From an uncultured Rikenellaceae bacterium (GTDB taxonomy: Bacteria; Bacteroidota; Bacteroidia; Bacteroidales; Rikenellaceae), in NCBI GenBank assembly GCA_947176715.1, contig CAMWRR010000021.1:1-12858 (forward strand): a stretch of 12,858 bases of DNA. Reading direction: 5' to 3'. The position numbers were made by a program, and so were the translations under genes. Below the pieces are notes generated by a model. That model did not search any database and was not told the DNA's origin. It saw nothing but the letters and a program-made list of their open reading frames with translations. Position 1 is the first letter of the stretch; each line of letters opens with the position of its first letter. This document shows positions 6,356 through 12,835 of the stretch, piece by piece.

Positions 6356-7912
6356 CTACTCCGGCTTGGGAGTCAGCACTATGAACGGCACTATCATCTC
6401 CTCCATCGACACGCCTCCGTGCTGGAAGGTGTTGCGGTAATAACGCACGTAGTGGTTATAGTTGTTGGGATAGACCAGAAAATCGCTACCAGTGGCGAAT
6501 ATGTAGCTCGACGTTATGTTCGACTTGGGCAGCGCCACCTTCTCGGGCTCCGTTACGGCGAACACCTCTTTGGAGTCGTAGTTGAGGTTGCGGCCCGTCT
6601 TGTAGCGGAGATTGACGCTGGTTTCGCGGTCGCCTATCACCTTGATAGGGTTGTCGACGTGTTTGGTGCCGTGGTCGGAGGTTATTACCAGAGTGTGCCC
6701 CTTGTCGGAGAGGCGCCGCATTATCTCCAGCAGGTCGGAATGCTCGAACCACGAACGTGTCAGCGACCTGAAAGCGGCCTCGTCTTCGGCCAGTTCGCGT
6801 ATTATCTCGGTGTCGGTGCGGGCGTGCGAGAGTATGTCGAGGAAGTTGTAGACTATCACCGACAGATCGTTGGTGTAGAGCCTGTCGATATTGTCGAGCA
6901 GCTTCTTGCCCGAATCGGGACGCACCAGCTTGTCGAAGCTGAGCCGATAGTTTCGCCCCAACGACTGAAGCTGACGACGCAAAAAATCCTCTTCGTAGCG
7001 GTTCTTGCCCCCCTCCTCGTTATCGTTCAGCCAAAGGCCGGGCATTATCTTCTCTATGGCGGCGGGGGTGAGACCGGCGAAGAGGGCGTTGCGCGCATAT
7101 TGCGTAGCCGTGGGCAATATGCTGCAATAGAACTCCTCGGCCGCCACGTCGCAGAACCCGCGCATCAACGGGCGTATCATGAGCCACTGGTCGTAGCGGA
7201 AGTTGTCTATTAGTATGAAAGCCACTTTGCGGTGTTTCTCCACCAACGGAAATACCTTGTTGCGCATGAGCGTGTGCGACATAACCGGACGGCTCAGCGT
7301 CTTGTCGCGGAACCACTCCTCGTAGTTGCGGCGTATGAATTTGGCGTATTCGCCTCCGGCCTCCGTCTTCTGGTAGCCGAGCACCTCGCGCATACTCTTG
7401 TCGCTACTCTCGGTCAGCTCTATGTCCCAGCCTACCAGCTTCTTGTATATGGCAGTCCAGTCGTCGAACGAACGGGCCTCGGATAACATGGCGTTGATCT
7501 GCGCGAATTGCTCGCGATAGTCGGCCGTGTTGGTCTGGCTAACGAGACGGTCGGCGTGCAGGTTCTTCTTTATGGATAGCAACACCTGATTGGGGTTGAC
7601 CGGTTTGATCAAATAGTCGGCTATCTTGGAGCCCACCGCACGGTCCATGATGTTCTCCTCCTCGCTCTTGGTGACCATCACCACGGGGGTGTCGGGGCGT
7701 ATCTCCTTTATCTTGGCGAGGGTCTCCAGACCGGTCATGCCGGGCATCATCTCGTCGAGGATGATGAGGTCGTAGCGCGTCTCGGATATTATGTCGAGGG
7801 CGTCGTAGCCGTTGTTGCAGCTATCCACGCTGTAACCCTTGCCCTGCAGAAAGAGCAGATGCGGTTTGAGCAACTCTATCTCGTCGTCTACCCACAGTAT
7901 GTTGGCGTTCAT
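6356..7912 (-). CDS. porX: PorX: response regulator with PglZ (alkaline phosphatase superfamily) output domain
   Basis: PorX is the response regulator of type IX secretion in Bacteroidota, known from Porphyromonas to act with the kinase PorY and an ECF sigma factor. The protein from the ATG at 7912 is 518 aa, the same length as I recall for the Porphyromonas protein. The longer frame to 7975 adds a polar stretch and was rejected. A CheY-like receiver spans residues 1-120, with acidic Asp9/Asp10, phospho-acceptor Asp53 (ILDEMMPGMTG), Thr81 and Lys103. A helical linker follows (about 125-205). The PglZ domain (about 215-518) has metal-site motifs LIDN (Asp236), PTAT (267-270), TSDHGTKH (Asp413, His414) and FQHGG (His498). 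The cytoplasmic location is inferred from the lack of a signal peptide. It is divergently oriented from a histidine kinase 179 bp away. Confidence 0.95.
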   Translation of the reverse strand: MNANILWVDDEIELLKPHLLFLQGKGYSVDSCNNGYDALDIISETRYDLIILDEMMPGMTGLETLAKIKEIRPDTPVVMVTKSEEENIMDRAVGSKIADYLIKPVNPNQVLLSIKKNLHADRLVSQTNTADYREQFAQINAMLSEARSFDDWTAIYKKLVGWDIELTESSDKSMREVLGYQKTEAGGEYAKFIRRNYEEWFRDKTLSRPVMSHTLMRNKVFPLVEKHRKVAFILIDNFRYDQWLMIRPLMRGFCDVAAEEFYCSILPTATQYARNALFAGLTPAAIEKIMPGLWLNDNEEGGKNRYEEDFLRRQLQSLGRNYRLSFDKLVRPDSGKKLLDNIDRLYTNDLSVIVYNFLDILSHARTDTEIIRELAEDEAAFRSLTRSWFEHSDLLEIMRRLSDKGHTLVITSDHGTKHVDNPIKVIGDRETSVNLRYKTGRNLNYDSKEVFAVTEPEKVALPKSNITSSYIFATGSDFLVYPNNYNHYVRYYRNTFQHGGVSMEEMIVPFIVLTPKPE

Positions 7913-8037
7913 AGGCTGATTCTGTTTCTGTGATTTCTCGTGTCCGGAGCTTGCCGCGCGTTTCGGCATGTTCACCTGTCCGCACTATTTTTCATAAAAC
8001 GTTTTTGCCGGTCGATTATTGCAATTTAGCGATAATA

Positions 8038-8068
8038 TTTGAGTTGTCGCCAAAAAACGCTATCTTTA
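8038..8068 (+). promoter_or_regulatory. Promoter of the histidine kinase gene
   Basis: TTTG at 8038-8041 is followed after 19 bp by TATCTTTA at 8061-8068, one base off the TAnnTTTG consensus. The predicted start near 8075 leaves a leader of about 17 nt before the ATG at 8092. Confidence 0.6.
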
Positions 8069-8091
8069 ATGCGGTCTTAATACTTTTTACA

Positions 8092-9033
8092 ATGGTTCTC
8101 AAGATATTGCTCATCATAACCGTCCTTTTGCAGATGGTGGCGGTAGGGTTGGCCGTAAGGATGACCCGCATGACCAAGTTCAACTCCTCGTGGATTCTCT
8201 TTGCCGTGGCACTCACCCTGATGTTGGCCTCGCAGGTGTTCGACTTCATCGACATACTGGGTATGGGCGCCGGGTTGCCCAAAGAGGTGTCGGTGTGGAT
8301 AGGCGTGATAATATCGTTATGCTTCGTCGTGGCTATATTCTACGTCCGCAAGCTGGTCTACTACATCTCCAAGATGGACCACAACCGCCGTCTGACCGAA
8401 AAACGCATATTAAACACCATAATAAGCACCGAGGAGAAGGAGCGCATACGCTTCTCCAAAGATCTGCACGACGGCCTCGGCCCGCTACTGTCGTCGGTGA
8501 AGCTGTCGGTGTCGGCCCTCTCCAAGATGGAGCCGGACGACTCCAAACGCGAGATAATACGCAACGCCGACTACGCCATAGAGGAGGCCATAAAGAGCCT
8601 CAAAGAGATATCTAACAACATAAGTCCGCACATACTCAACAACTTCGGGGTGGTGCGCGCCGTCACCAACTTCATAAACAAGCTGACACTCCCCCCCTAT
8701 CTTAAGATTGACTTCGACACCGACCTGAGAGGCCGGCGCTTCTCATCGAACATAGAGGCCATCCTCTACCGCGTGATATGCGAGCTGGTCAACAACGCCA
8801 TAAAGCACGCCGACCCCTCGCGCATAGAGATAGTCCTGAAGCTCGAAGACAAGGATAACATCCGTCTCACCGTCAGCGACGACGGTTGCGGCTTCGTGCC
8901 CGATGACGAAAACAGGCGCGGCATGGGGCTGTCCAACATCAGCTCGCGCATCAGCTCGCTAAAAGGCGACATGAAGATAGACAGCGCACCGGGCAGAGGC
9001 ACCCGTGTCGGCATCGGCATAAGCGTCAACTGA
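8092..9033 (+). CDS. Membrane sensor histidine kinase, HisKA_3 (NarX/DegS/LiaS-like) type
   Basis: A 313-aa sensor kinase. The ATG at 8092 was chosen over an open frame extending to 7930 because a promoter lies at 8038-8068 and the protein then begins with a membrane segment. Three hydrophobic segments (about 1-22, 34-54, 67-88) have only short connecting loops and no extracellular sensor domain. A coiled linker (95-118) leads to the HisKA_3 dimerisation domain with phospho-acceptor His126 in KDLHDGLGPLL. The HATPase domain (about 200-313) has the N box ELVNNAIKHA, the G1 box DDGCGF (263-268) and the G2 box RGMGLSNISSR. Kinases of this class normally pair with NarL/LuxR-type regulators, and none lies in the window. 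Its neighbour across the divergent promoter region is porX. The stop is 10 bp from the convergent purN stop. Confidence 0.9.
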   Translation: MVLKILLIITVLLQMVAVGLAVRMTRMTKFNSSWILFAVALTLMLASQVFDFIDILGMGAGLPKEVSVWIGVIISLCFVVAIFYVRKLVYYISKMDHNRRLTEKRILNTIISTEEKERIRFSKDLHDGLGPLLSSVKLSVSALSKMEPDDSKREIIRNADYAIEEAIKSLKEISNNISPHILNNFGVVRAVTNFINKLTLPPYLKIDFDTDLRGRRFSSNIEAILYRVICELVNNAIKHADPSRIEIVLKLEDKDNIRLTVSDDGCGFVPDDENRRGMGLSNISSRISSLKGDMKIDSAPGRGTRVGIGISVN

Positions 9034-9043
9034 CCGTTATATT

Positions 9044-9613
9044 CTAAAGTCGCTCTATCTCCCTCTCTATCACCGCCGGGAAGTGCTCGTATTCGAGCTT
9101 GTGTATCTTGGCGGCGAGCGAGGCCGGGGTGTCGTCGGGGGTTATCTCTACGAATGCCTGAAATATGTCGGCCCCCTCGTCGTAGTTCTCCGTGACGTGG
9201 TGTATGGTGATGCCCGACCTCTTCTCGCCAGCGGCTATCACGGCCTCGTGCACGCGGTCGCCGTACATGCCCTTGCCGCCGTACGACGGGAGCAGGGCCG
9301 GATGTATGTTGACGATGCGTCCGCGATAGGCCTCTATCACCTCGGCGGGCACGAGAAGCAGAAATCCGGCCAACACCACGTAGTCTGTGCGGTAGCGCTC
9401 CAGCAGCCCCGATATGAGGCCGGGAGTGCGCATCTGCGCGGCTGTGAACACCTCCGTGGCCACCTCGAGACGCGAGGCCCTATCCAGCACTCCGGCATCC
9501 GGTTTGTTGCAGAGCACCACGGCCACGTTTATTTCTTTATTGCTTGAAAAATAACGTATTATGTTTTCCGCATTGGTGCCGGAACCGGATGCGAAAATGG
9601 CTATGTTTTTCAT
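9044..9613 (-). CDS. purN: Phosphoribosylglycinamide formyltransferase (GAR transformylase)
   Basis: PurN transfers a formyl group from 10-formyl-tetrahydrofolate to GAR, the third step of de novo purine synthesis, in the cytoplasm. The protein is 189 aa, near the usual length. The ATG at 9613 was chosen because MKNIAIFASGSGTN is the family N-terminus; the open frame continues far upstream into acpP antisense and was ignored. The phosphate-binding loop is SGSGTN (9-14). The catalytic triad is visible: Asn102 and His104 in NIHPALLPSYGGKG, and Asp145 in YDEGAD. The HHV motif (138-140) follows the expected spacing. It is divergent from acpP, with the two promoters interleaved, and convergent with the histidine kinase gene. 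Confidence 0.96.
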   Translation of the reverse strand: MKNIAIFASGSGTNAENIIRYFSSNKEINVAVVLCNKPDAGVLDRASRLEVATEVFTAAQMRTPGLISGLLERYRTDYVVLAGFLLLVPAEVIEAYRGRIVNIHPALLPSYGGKGMYGDRVHEAVIAAGEKRSGITIHHVTENYDEGADIFQAFVEITPDDTPASLAAKIHKLEYEHFPAVIEREIERL

Positions 9614-9661
9614 ATTCAGATTGTTGGTTTGTGTTCGGTCAAAAAAATCCTTAAAACATGA

Positions 9662-9694
9662 CAAAATTAATCTAAAAATTATAACTTTGCCAAA
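9662..9694 (-). promoter_or_regulatory. Possible purN promoter
   Basis: On the minus strand TTTG (9691-9694) and TAATTTTG (9662-9669) are separated by 21 bp. The spacing is at the long end, but both elements match. The predicted start near 9655 gives a leader of about 42 nt. The acpP -7 element lies inside its spacer. Confidence 0.4.
9682..9689 (+). promoter_or_regulatory. -7 element for acpP-fabF-rnc
   Basis: TAACTTTG is an exact TAnnTTTG match. No TTTG is found at -33, as often seen at strong Bacteroidota promoters with only the -7 conserved. The predicted start near 9696 gives acpP a leader of about 117 nt. Confidence 0.5.
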
Positions 9695-9707
9695 AATATG
9701 TTTTGCG

Positions 9708-9775
9708 CATGTCGGGGCATGGTGTGTCCGTGCCGTTACTTGCGACATGTTTCGGAACGCCCTGCGTGACAGGGC
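9708..9775 (+). promoter_or_regulatory. Structured acpP leader: two stacked hairpins
   Basis: Hairpin 1 has an outer stem CATGTCG (9708-9714) with CGACATG (9743-9749) and an inner stem GGCATGG (9716-9722) with CCGTGCC (9728-9734, one G-U). Hairpin 2 is GCCCTG (9759-9764) with CAGGGC (9770-9775) around a 5-base loop. They fill most of the predicted leader before the ATG at 9813. There is no U-tract after either, so they may stabilise the mRNA, block translation or bind a ligand or protein. No known riboswitch was recognised. Confidence 0.5.
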
Positions 9776-9812
9776 CGGATAGCAAAGAATGTTAAACCAA
9801 AAACTTTTTATC

Positions 9813-10049
9813 ATGTCAGAAATTTCATCAAAAGTCGTTGAGATTATCGTTGAAAAACTCGGTGTCGACGCTTCTGAGGCAGTTCCCACTGCCAGCTTTA
9901 CTAACGACCTGGGTGCAGACTCGCTCGATACCGTAGAGCTTATCATGGAGTTCGAGAAAGAGTTCGGTATACAGATCCCCGACGAAGATGCTGAGAAGAT
10001 CACCACCGTAGGCGATGCTATCAGCTACATCGAAAGCAAGAAAAACTAA
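9813..10049 (+). CDS. acpP: Acyl carrier protein
   Basis: AcpP carries the growing acyl chain on a 4'-phosphopantetheine arm through fatty acid synthesis. The 78-aa acidic protein has the attachment motif LGADSLDTVEL with Ser37. The ATG at 9813 gives the normal N-terminus (MSEISSKVVE); an in-frame ATG at 9789 would add eight unusual residues. The final residues SYIESKKN are typical. It is followed by fabF, its direct partner. A hairpin in the 108-bp gap between them could let acpP be made in excess over fabF. No Shine-Dalgarno sequence is present; the bases before the ATG are A/T-rich. Confidence 0.97.
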   Translation: MSEISSKVVEIIVEKLGVDASEAVPTASFTNDLGADSLDTVELIMEFEKEFGIQIPDEDAEKITTVGDAISYIESKKN

Positions 10050-10064
10050 TTTCCAGAATATCTT

Positions 10065-10110
10065 GAAACTGTCCCTGCGCCCGTCGCTTCCGGGGCAGTT
10101 TCTTATATTT
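10065..10110 (+). terminator. Intercistronic hairpin/attenuator between acpP and fabF
   Basis: An 11-bp stem (10065-10075 with 10092-10102, one G-U) is followed by TTATATTT. It could work as a partial terminator or as a 3' stabilising hairpin for an acpP-only mRNA. Confidence 0.55.
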
Positions 10111-10113
10111 AAA

Positions 10114-10130
10114 GCGTATTTGGAATACGC
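10114..10130 (+). promoter_or_regulatory. Small perfect hairpin in the fabF leader
   Basis: GCGTATT (10114-10120) pairs with AATACGC (10124-10130) around a 3-base loop, between the attenuator and the fabF ribosome binding site. Its role is unknown. Confidence 0.4.
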
Positions 10131-10145
10131 CCAAACTTAATCCCT

Positions 10146-10151
10146 AAGGAG
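10146..10151 (+). promoter_or_regulatory. Strong Shine-Dalgarno sequence of fabF
   Basis: AAGGAG ends 6 bases before the fabF ATG at 10158. Other genes in this window mostly lack such a site, as is usual for Bacteroidota, so this one is unusual and fixes the start. Confidence 0.6.
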
Positions 10152-10157
10152 TTATCT

Positions 10158-11405
10158 ATGGAACTGAGAAGAGTTGTAGTTACCGGTATCGGCACAATCA
10201 ACCCGCTTGGAAACAACGTCGGGGAATTTTTCGAGAATCTTGAAAAAGGCGTAAGCGGCGCAGGTCCCATCACACGTTTCGATGCGACCAACTTCAAGAC
10301 GCAATTCGCTTGCGAGGTAAAAGATTTCAAGCCCGAAGAGCACTTCGACAGAAAAGAGGTAAAAAAATACGACCTATTCACCCAGTACGCACTCGTGGCG
10401 GCCGCTCAGGCGGTGGCCGACAGCGGTTTCGACCTCGAGAAGCTCGATCTCGACCGCGCAGGCGTGATATGGGCATCGGGGATAGGTGGTCTTATCACTT
10501 TCCATCAGGAGTCGATGGACTATAGCCAGCATCAGGGTACCCCGCGCTATAACCCGTTCTTCATTCCCAAGATGATAGCCGACATTGCGGCGGGTCATAT
10601 CTCCATGAAATACGGCTTCCGCGGTCCCAACTACGCCACCGTATCGGCGTGCGCCTCGTCAAACCACGCTCTGATCGCCTCTTTCGACCAGATACGTTAC
10701 GGCAAGGCCGACGTCATGCTCACCGGCGGCTCCGAGGCGGCCATCATAGATGCCGGCATAGGCGGCTTCAACGCCATGCAGGCCCTCTCTACACGTAACG
10801 ACGATCCCGCCACCGCATCCCGTCCCTTCGACGTGGGTCGCGACGGCTTCGTGATGGGCGAGGGTGCGGCGGCACTCATGCTCGAAGAGTACGAACACGC
10901 CGTAGCTCGCGGCGCCAAGATATACTGCGAGGTGGTCGGAGGCGGAATGAGCGCCGACGCATACCACCTGACAGCTCCGCTACCCGACGGTTCGGGTGCC
11001 GGCAAGGCCATGATGCACGCAATAGAGGACGCGGGCATCAAACCCGAAGACATTGACTACATCAACACTCACGGCACATCTACCCCCGTGGGCGACGTGG
11101 CCGAGATAACGGGTATAATGTCAGTGTTCGGCGACCACGCCTACAACATGAACATCAACTCAACCAAGTCGATGACAGGCCATCTGCTCGGTGCCGCAGG
11201 CGCTGTCGAGTCGCTCGCCTGCATAATGGCCTTGACAAAGGGTATTATAGCCCCCACCATCAACTGCAAGGAGCTCGACCCCAAGATCGATCCCAAGCTC
11301 AACCTCACCCTCGACAAGGCACAGAAACGCGATGTGAAATACGCCCTGAGCAACACATTCGGTTTCGGCGGCCACAACTCGAGCATCATATTGAAGAAGT
11401 ACTGA
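10158..11405 (+). CDS. fabF: 3-oxoacyl-[acyl-carrier-protein] synthase II
   Basis: FabF condenses malonyl-ACP with an acyl-ACP to lengthen fatty acids (KAS II). The 415-aa protein has the thiolase fold. The Cys-His-His catalytic set is Cys165 in TVSACASSNHAL, His305 in NTHGTSTPVGD and His342 in KSMTGHLLGAAG, with Lys337 also conserved. The C-terminal loop NTFGFGGHNSS is the family signature. The length and start (strong ribosome binding site, family N-terminus RRVVVTGIG) are normal. It follows acpP, the classic pairing. It is followed by a hairpin terminator and then rnc, the order commonly seen in this phylum. Confidence 0.97.
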   Translation: MELRRVVVTGIGTINPLGNNVGEFFENLEKGVSGAGPITRFDATNFKTQFACEVKDFKPEEHFDRKEVKKYDLFTQYALVAAAQAVADSGFDLEKLDLDRAGVIWASGIGGLITFHQESMDYSQHQGTPRYNPFFIPKMIADIAAGHISMKYGFRGPNYATVSACASSNHALIASFDQIRYGKADVMLTGGSEAAIIDAGIGGFNAMQALSTRNDDPATASRPFDVGRDGFVMGEGAAALMLEEYEHAVARGAKIYCEVVGGGMSADAYHLTAPLPDGSGAGKAMMHAIEDAGIKPEDIDYINTHGTSTPVGDVAEITGIMSVFGDHAYNMNINSTKSMTGHLLGAAGAVESLACIMALTKGIIAPTINCKELDPKIDPKLNLTLDKAQKRDVKYALSNTFGFGGHNSSIILKKY

Positions 11406-11434
11406 TGCCCTAAAGGCGTGTACAGATTTACGAT

Positions 11435-11477
11435 AAAATGTATATGGCTATTTTGTCATATACATTTTACTTTATTT
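11435..11477 (+). terminator. Intrinsic terminator between fabF and rnc
   Basis: A perfect 12-bp stem (11435-11446 with 11457-11468) with a 10-base loop is followed by ACTTTATTT. It is AT-rich, so some readthrough into rnc, which starts at 11488 and lacks an obvious promoter of its own, is likely. Confidence 0.65.
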
Positions 11478-11487
11478 AAACGCATAG

Positions 11488-12297
11488 ATGTTAGACCGTA
11501 TAGCATATTGCTTCAAGTCCGTATTCTCCGAAGACAGACGGTATTACAGAGACATACGCCGTGCTTTGGGCGTATGTCCGCATAACATAGAGATATACAA
11601 GCTCGCCCTTATACACAGGTCGGCGTCTGTGGTGCTCGACGACGGAACCCATGTCAACAACGAACGGTTGGAGTATCTCGGCGATGCCGTCATAGAGGCC
11701 GTAGTCTCCGACATGCTCTACATAGAGTTCCCATATCACAACGAGGGCTTCCTCACACAGATGCGCTCCAAGATAGTAAGCCGTCAGTCGCTCAACGACA
11801 TAGCCATAAAGATTGGTCTCGACCGCATGGTGGTGGCCGTACAGAACTACTCCAACGCCCACAAGCACATATACGGAGACGCCTTCGAGGCCATGATAGG
11901 GGCCGTATATCTCGACAAGGGGTACGACTTCGTCAACAGGCTGTTGATAAACGGCATCTTCCGACGATTTATCGACATGGCCCGTCTGCCCGAAACAGAG
12001 ACCGACTACAAGAGCCGTCTGATAGAGTGGAGTCAGAAAAAACGTCGAACCGTCAGCATACAGTGCTCCAAGAGCAAGACATTCAGCGACGACGGCGACG
12101 AACAGTTCTACGCCGTAGTAACCATAGGAGACAAAGAGACAGGTCACGGTCTCGGTAGCTCAAAAAAAGAGGCCGAACAACGTGCCTGCATGAATGCCGC
12201 CAAATCATTGGGCCTCACATTCAAAGCCAGAACCAAACAAACACGCCCCCCAAGAAACGGTCGCGTGCCTCGCGGGGGCGCTGTCGAGAGACAATAA
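11488..12297 (+). CDS. rnc: Ribonuclease III
   Basis: RNase III cuts double-stranded RNA, including rRNA precursors. The protein is 269 aa, longer than the roughly 226 aa of the E. coli enzyme because of N- and C-terminal extensions. The nuclease domain (about 20-165) has the signature NNERLEYLGDAVIEA with Glu59, Glu62 and Asp66, and the second acidic pair Asp131/Glu134 (GDAFEAMIGA). A double-stranded RNA-binding domain covers about 173-242, ending in GSSKKEAEQRACMNAA. The last 26 residues are a basic, disordered-looking tail (KARTKQTRPPRNGRVPRGG). The final five codons and stop lie inside the left arm of the 35-bp inverted repeat at 12278-12354, so the mRNA 3' end is a long duplex, a potential self-substrate. 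No Shine-Dalgarno is seen at the ATG. Confidence 0.95.
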   Translation: MLDRIAYCFKSVFSEDRRYYRDIRRALGVCPHNIEIYKLALIHRSASVVLDDGTHVNNERLEYLGDAVIEAVVSDMLYIEFPYHNEGFLTQMRSKIVSRQSLNDIAIKIGLDRMVVAVQNYSNAHKHIYGDAFEAMIGAVYLDKGYDFVNRLLINGIFRRFIDMARLPETETDYKSRLIEWSQKKRRTVSIQCSKSKTFSDDGDEQFYAVVTIGDKETGHGLGSSKKEAEQRACMNAAKSLGLTFKARTKQTRPPRNGRVPRGGAVERQ

Positions 12298-12354
12298 TAT
12301 GAATGGCTATCCATAAAAAGGATAGCCATTCATATTATTGTCTCTCGACAGTGC
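12278..12354. repeat. 35-bp near-perfect inverted repeat overlapping the rnc stop codon
   Basis: Positions 12281-12312 are the exact reverse complement of 12320-12351 (32 bp), with a 7-base loop ATAAAAA. The match extends outward by one G-U pair (12280/12352) and two Watson-Crick pairs, giving 35 pairs (12278-12312 with 12320-12354). The rnc stop codon at 12295-12297 lies in the left arm. No T-run follows, so it is not a standard intrinsic terminator. Confidence 0.95.
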
Positions 12355-12412
12355 GGTGTGTTTGTTGTGGGCTTTCGGCGGTTATGTGCCTCCGGCGGCC
12401 ACTTCGTGGAGA

Positions 12413-12440
12413 CTTACTTTTGTCACTCGACAAAAGTAAG
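12413..12440. repeat. Perfect 12-bp palindrome with 4-base loop (REP-like)
   Basis: CTTACTTTTGTC (12413-12424) is the exact reverse complement of GACAAAAGTAAG (12429-12440), around ACTC. Short palindromes of this style next to GC-rich hairpins are, from memory, common as dispersed intergenic repeats in Bacteroidota genomes; copy number cannot be checked here. Confidence 0.7.
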
Positions 12441-12450
12441 CAAAAACGAG

Positions 12451-12467
12451 GGGGCACAGCCCCTTTT
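12451..12467 (+). terminator. GC hairpin with T-run
   Basis: GGGGC (12451-12455) pairs with GCCCC (12459-12463) around ACA and is followed by TTTT. It may end the rnc transcript or be part of the palindromic repeat cluster. Confidence 0.4.
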
Positions 12468-12640
12468 GAGGTGCTCGGTATGAGCGGATGCCGATTGTGT
12501 TCAGGGGAGCACTTCATGTTCGTATTGCGGAGGGGCGGGGATTGAGTGGTTATTGCCGTTCTTGTGGAGATGGTTTGGGTTGTTTGCGGTTGGCGAGGGG
12601 ATATCAGTAAGGTGTACTTGCTCTCGTACCTCAGGTGTCT

Positions 12641-12835
12641 GATACAATTTCGCTTTTCTGATTAGAGCGAAGCGATGGGGTAGCCCGTTGGTGTATAGAG
12701 GGGGAGTTCAATATATTCCGCTTTTTTGACACGGATAATTTTTTATCTGAGGAAAGCAATGGGCGTGGGGCTTTCTGCTTTGTTCGGCCGACAGTATATC
12801 TGTATCATAGTGGCAATCAAACACATTCCGCTTTA
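12641..12835. repeat. Degenerate direct repeats (CAAnnnnTTCCGCTTT type)
   Basis: Three related segments are seen: ACAATTTCGCTTTTCTGA (from 12644), TCAATATATTCCGCTTTTTT (from 12708) and TCAAACACATTCCGCTTTAT (from 12817). The first two are followed by a similar tail (GAGCGAAGCGATGGGG and GAGGAAAGCAATGGGCG). The spacing is irregular (68 and 110 bp), so these look like decayed dispersed repeats rather than a CRISPR or tandem array. Confidence 0.4.

Noticed and set aside
6245..7213. A 322-codon plus-strand frame over the 3' half of porX.
   Set aside because: It is antisense to the intact PglZ domain of PorX and shows no recognisable domain.
12278..12354. The rnc inverted repeat considered as an ordinary intrinsic terminator or a transposon end.
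   Set aside because: No T-run follows the stem, it is far longer than terminators need to be, and no transposase or target-site duplication is visible.
12303..12545. An 80-codon open frame after rnc.
   Set aside because: It begins inside the inverted-repeat loop region and is translated repeat/palindrome sequence; no promoter, start signal or family resemblance.
12641..12835. Repeated TTCCGCTTT segments considered as a CRISPR array.
   Set aside because: The repeats are degenerate, irregularly spaced (68 and 110 bp) and there are no cas genes in the window.
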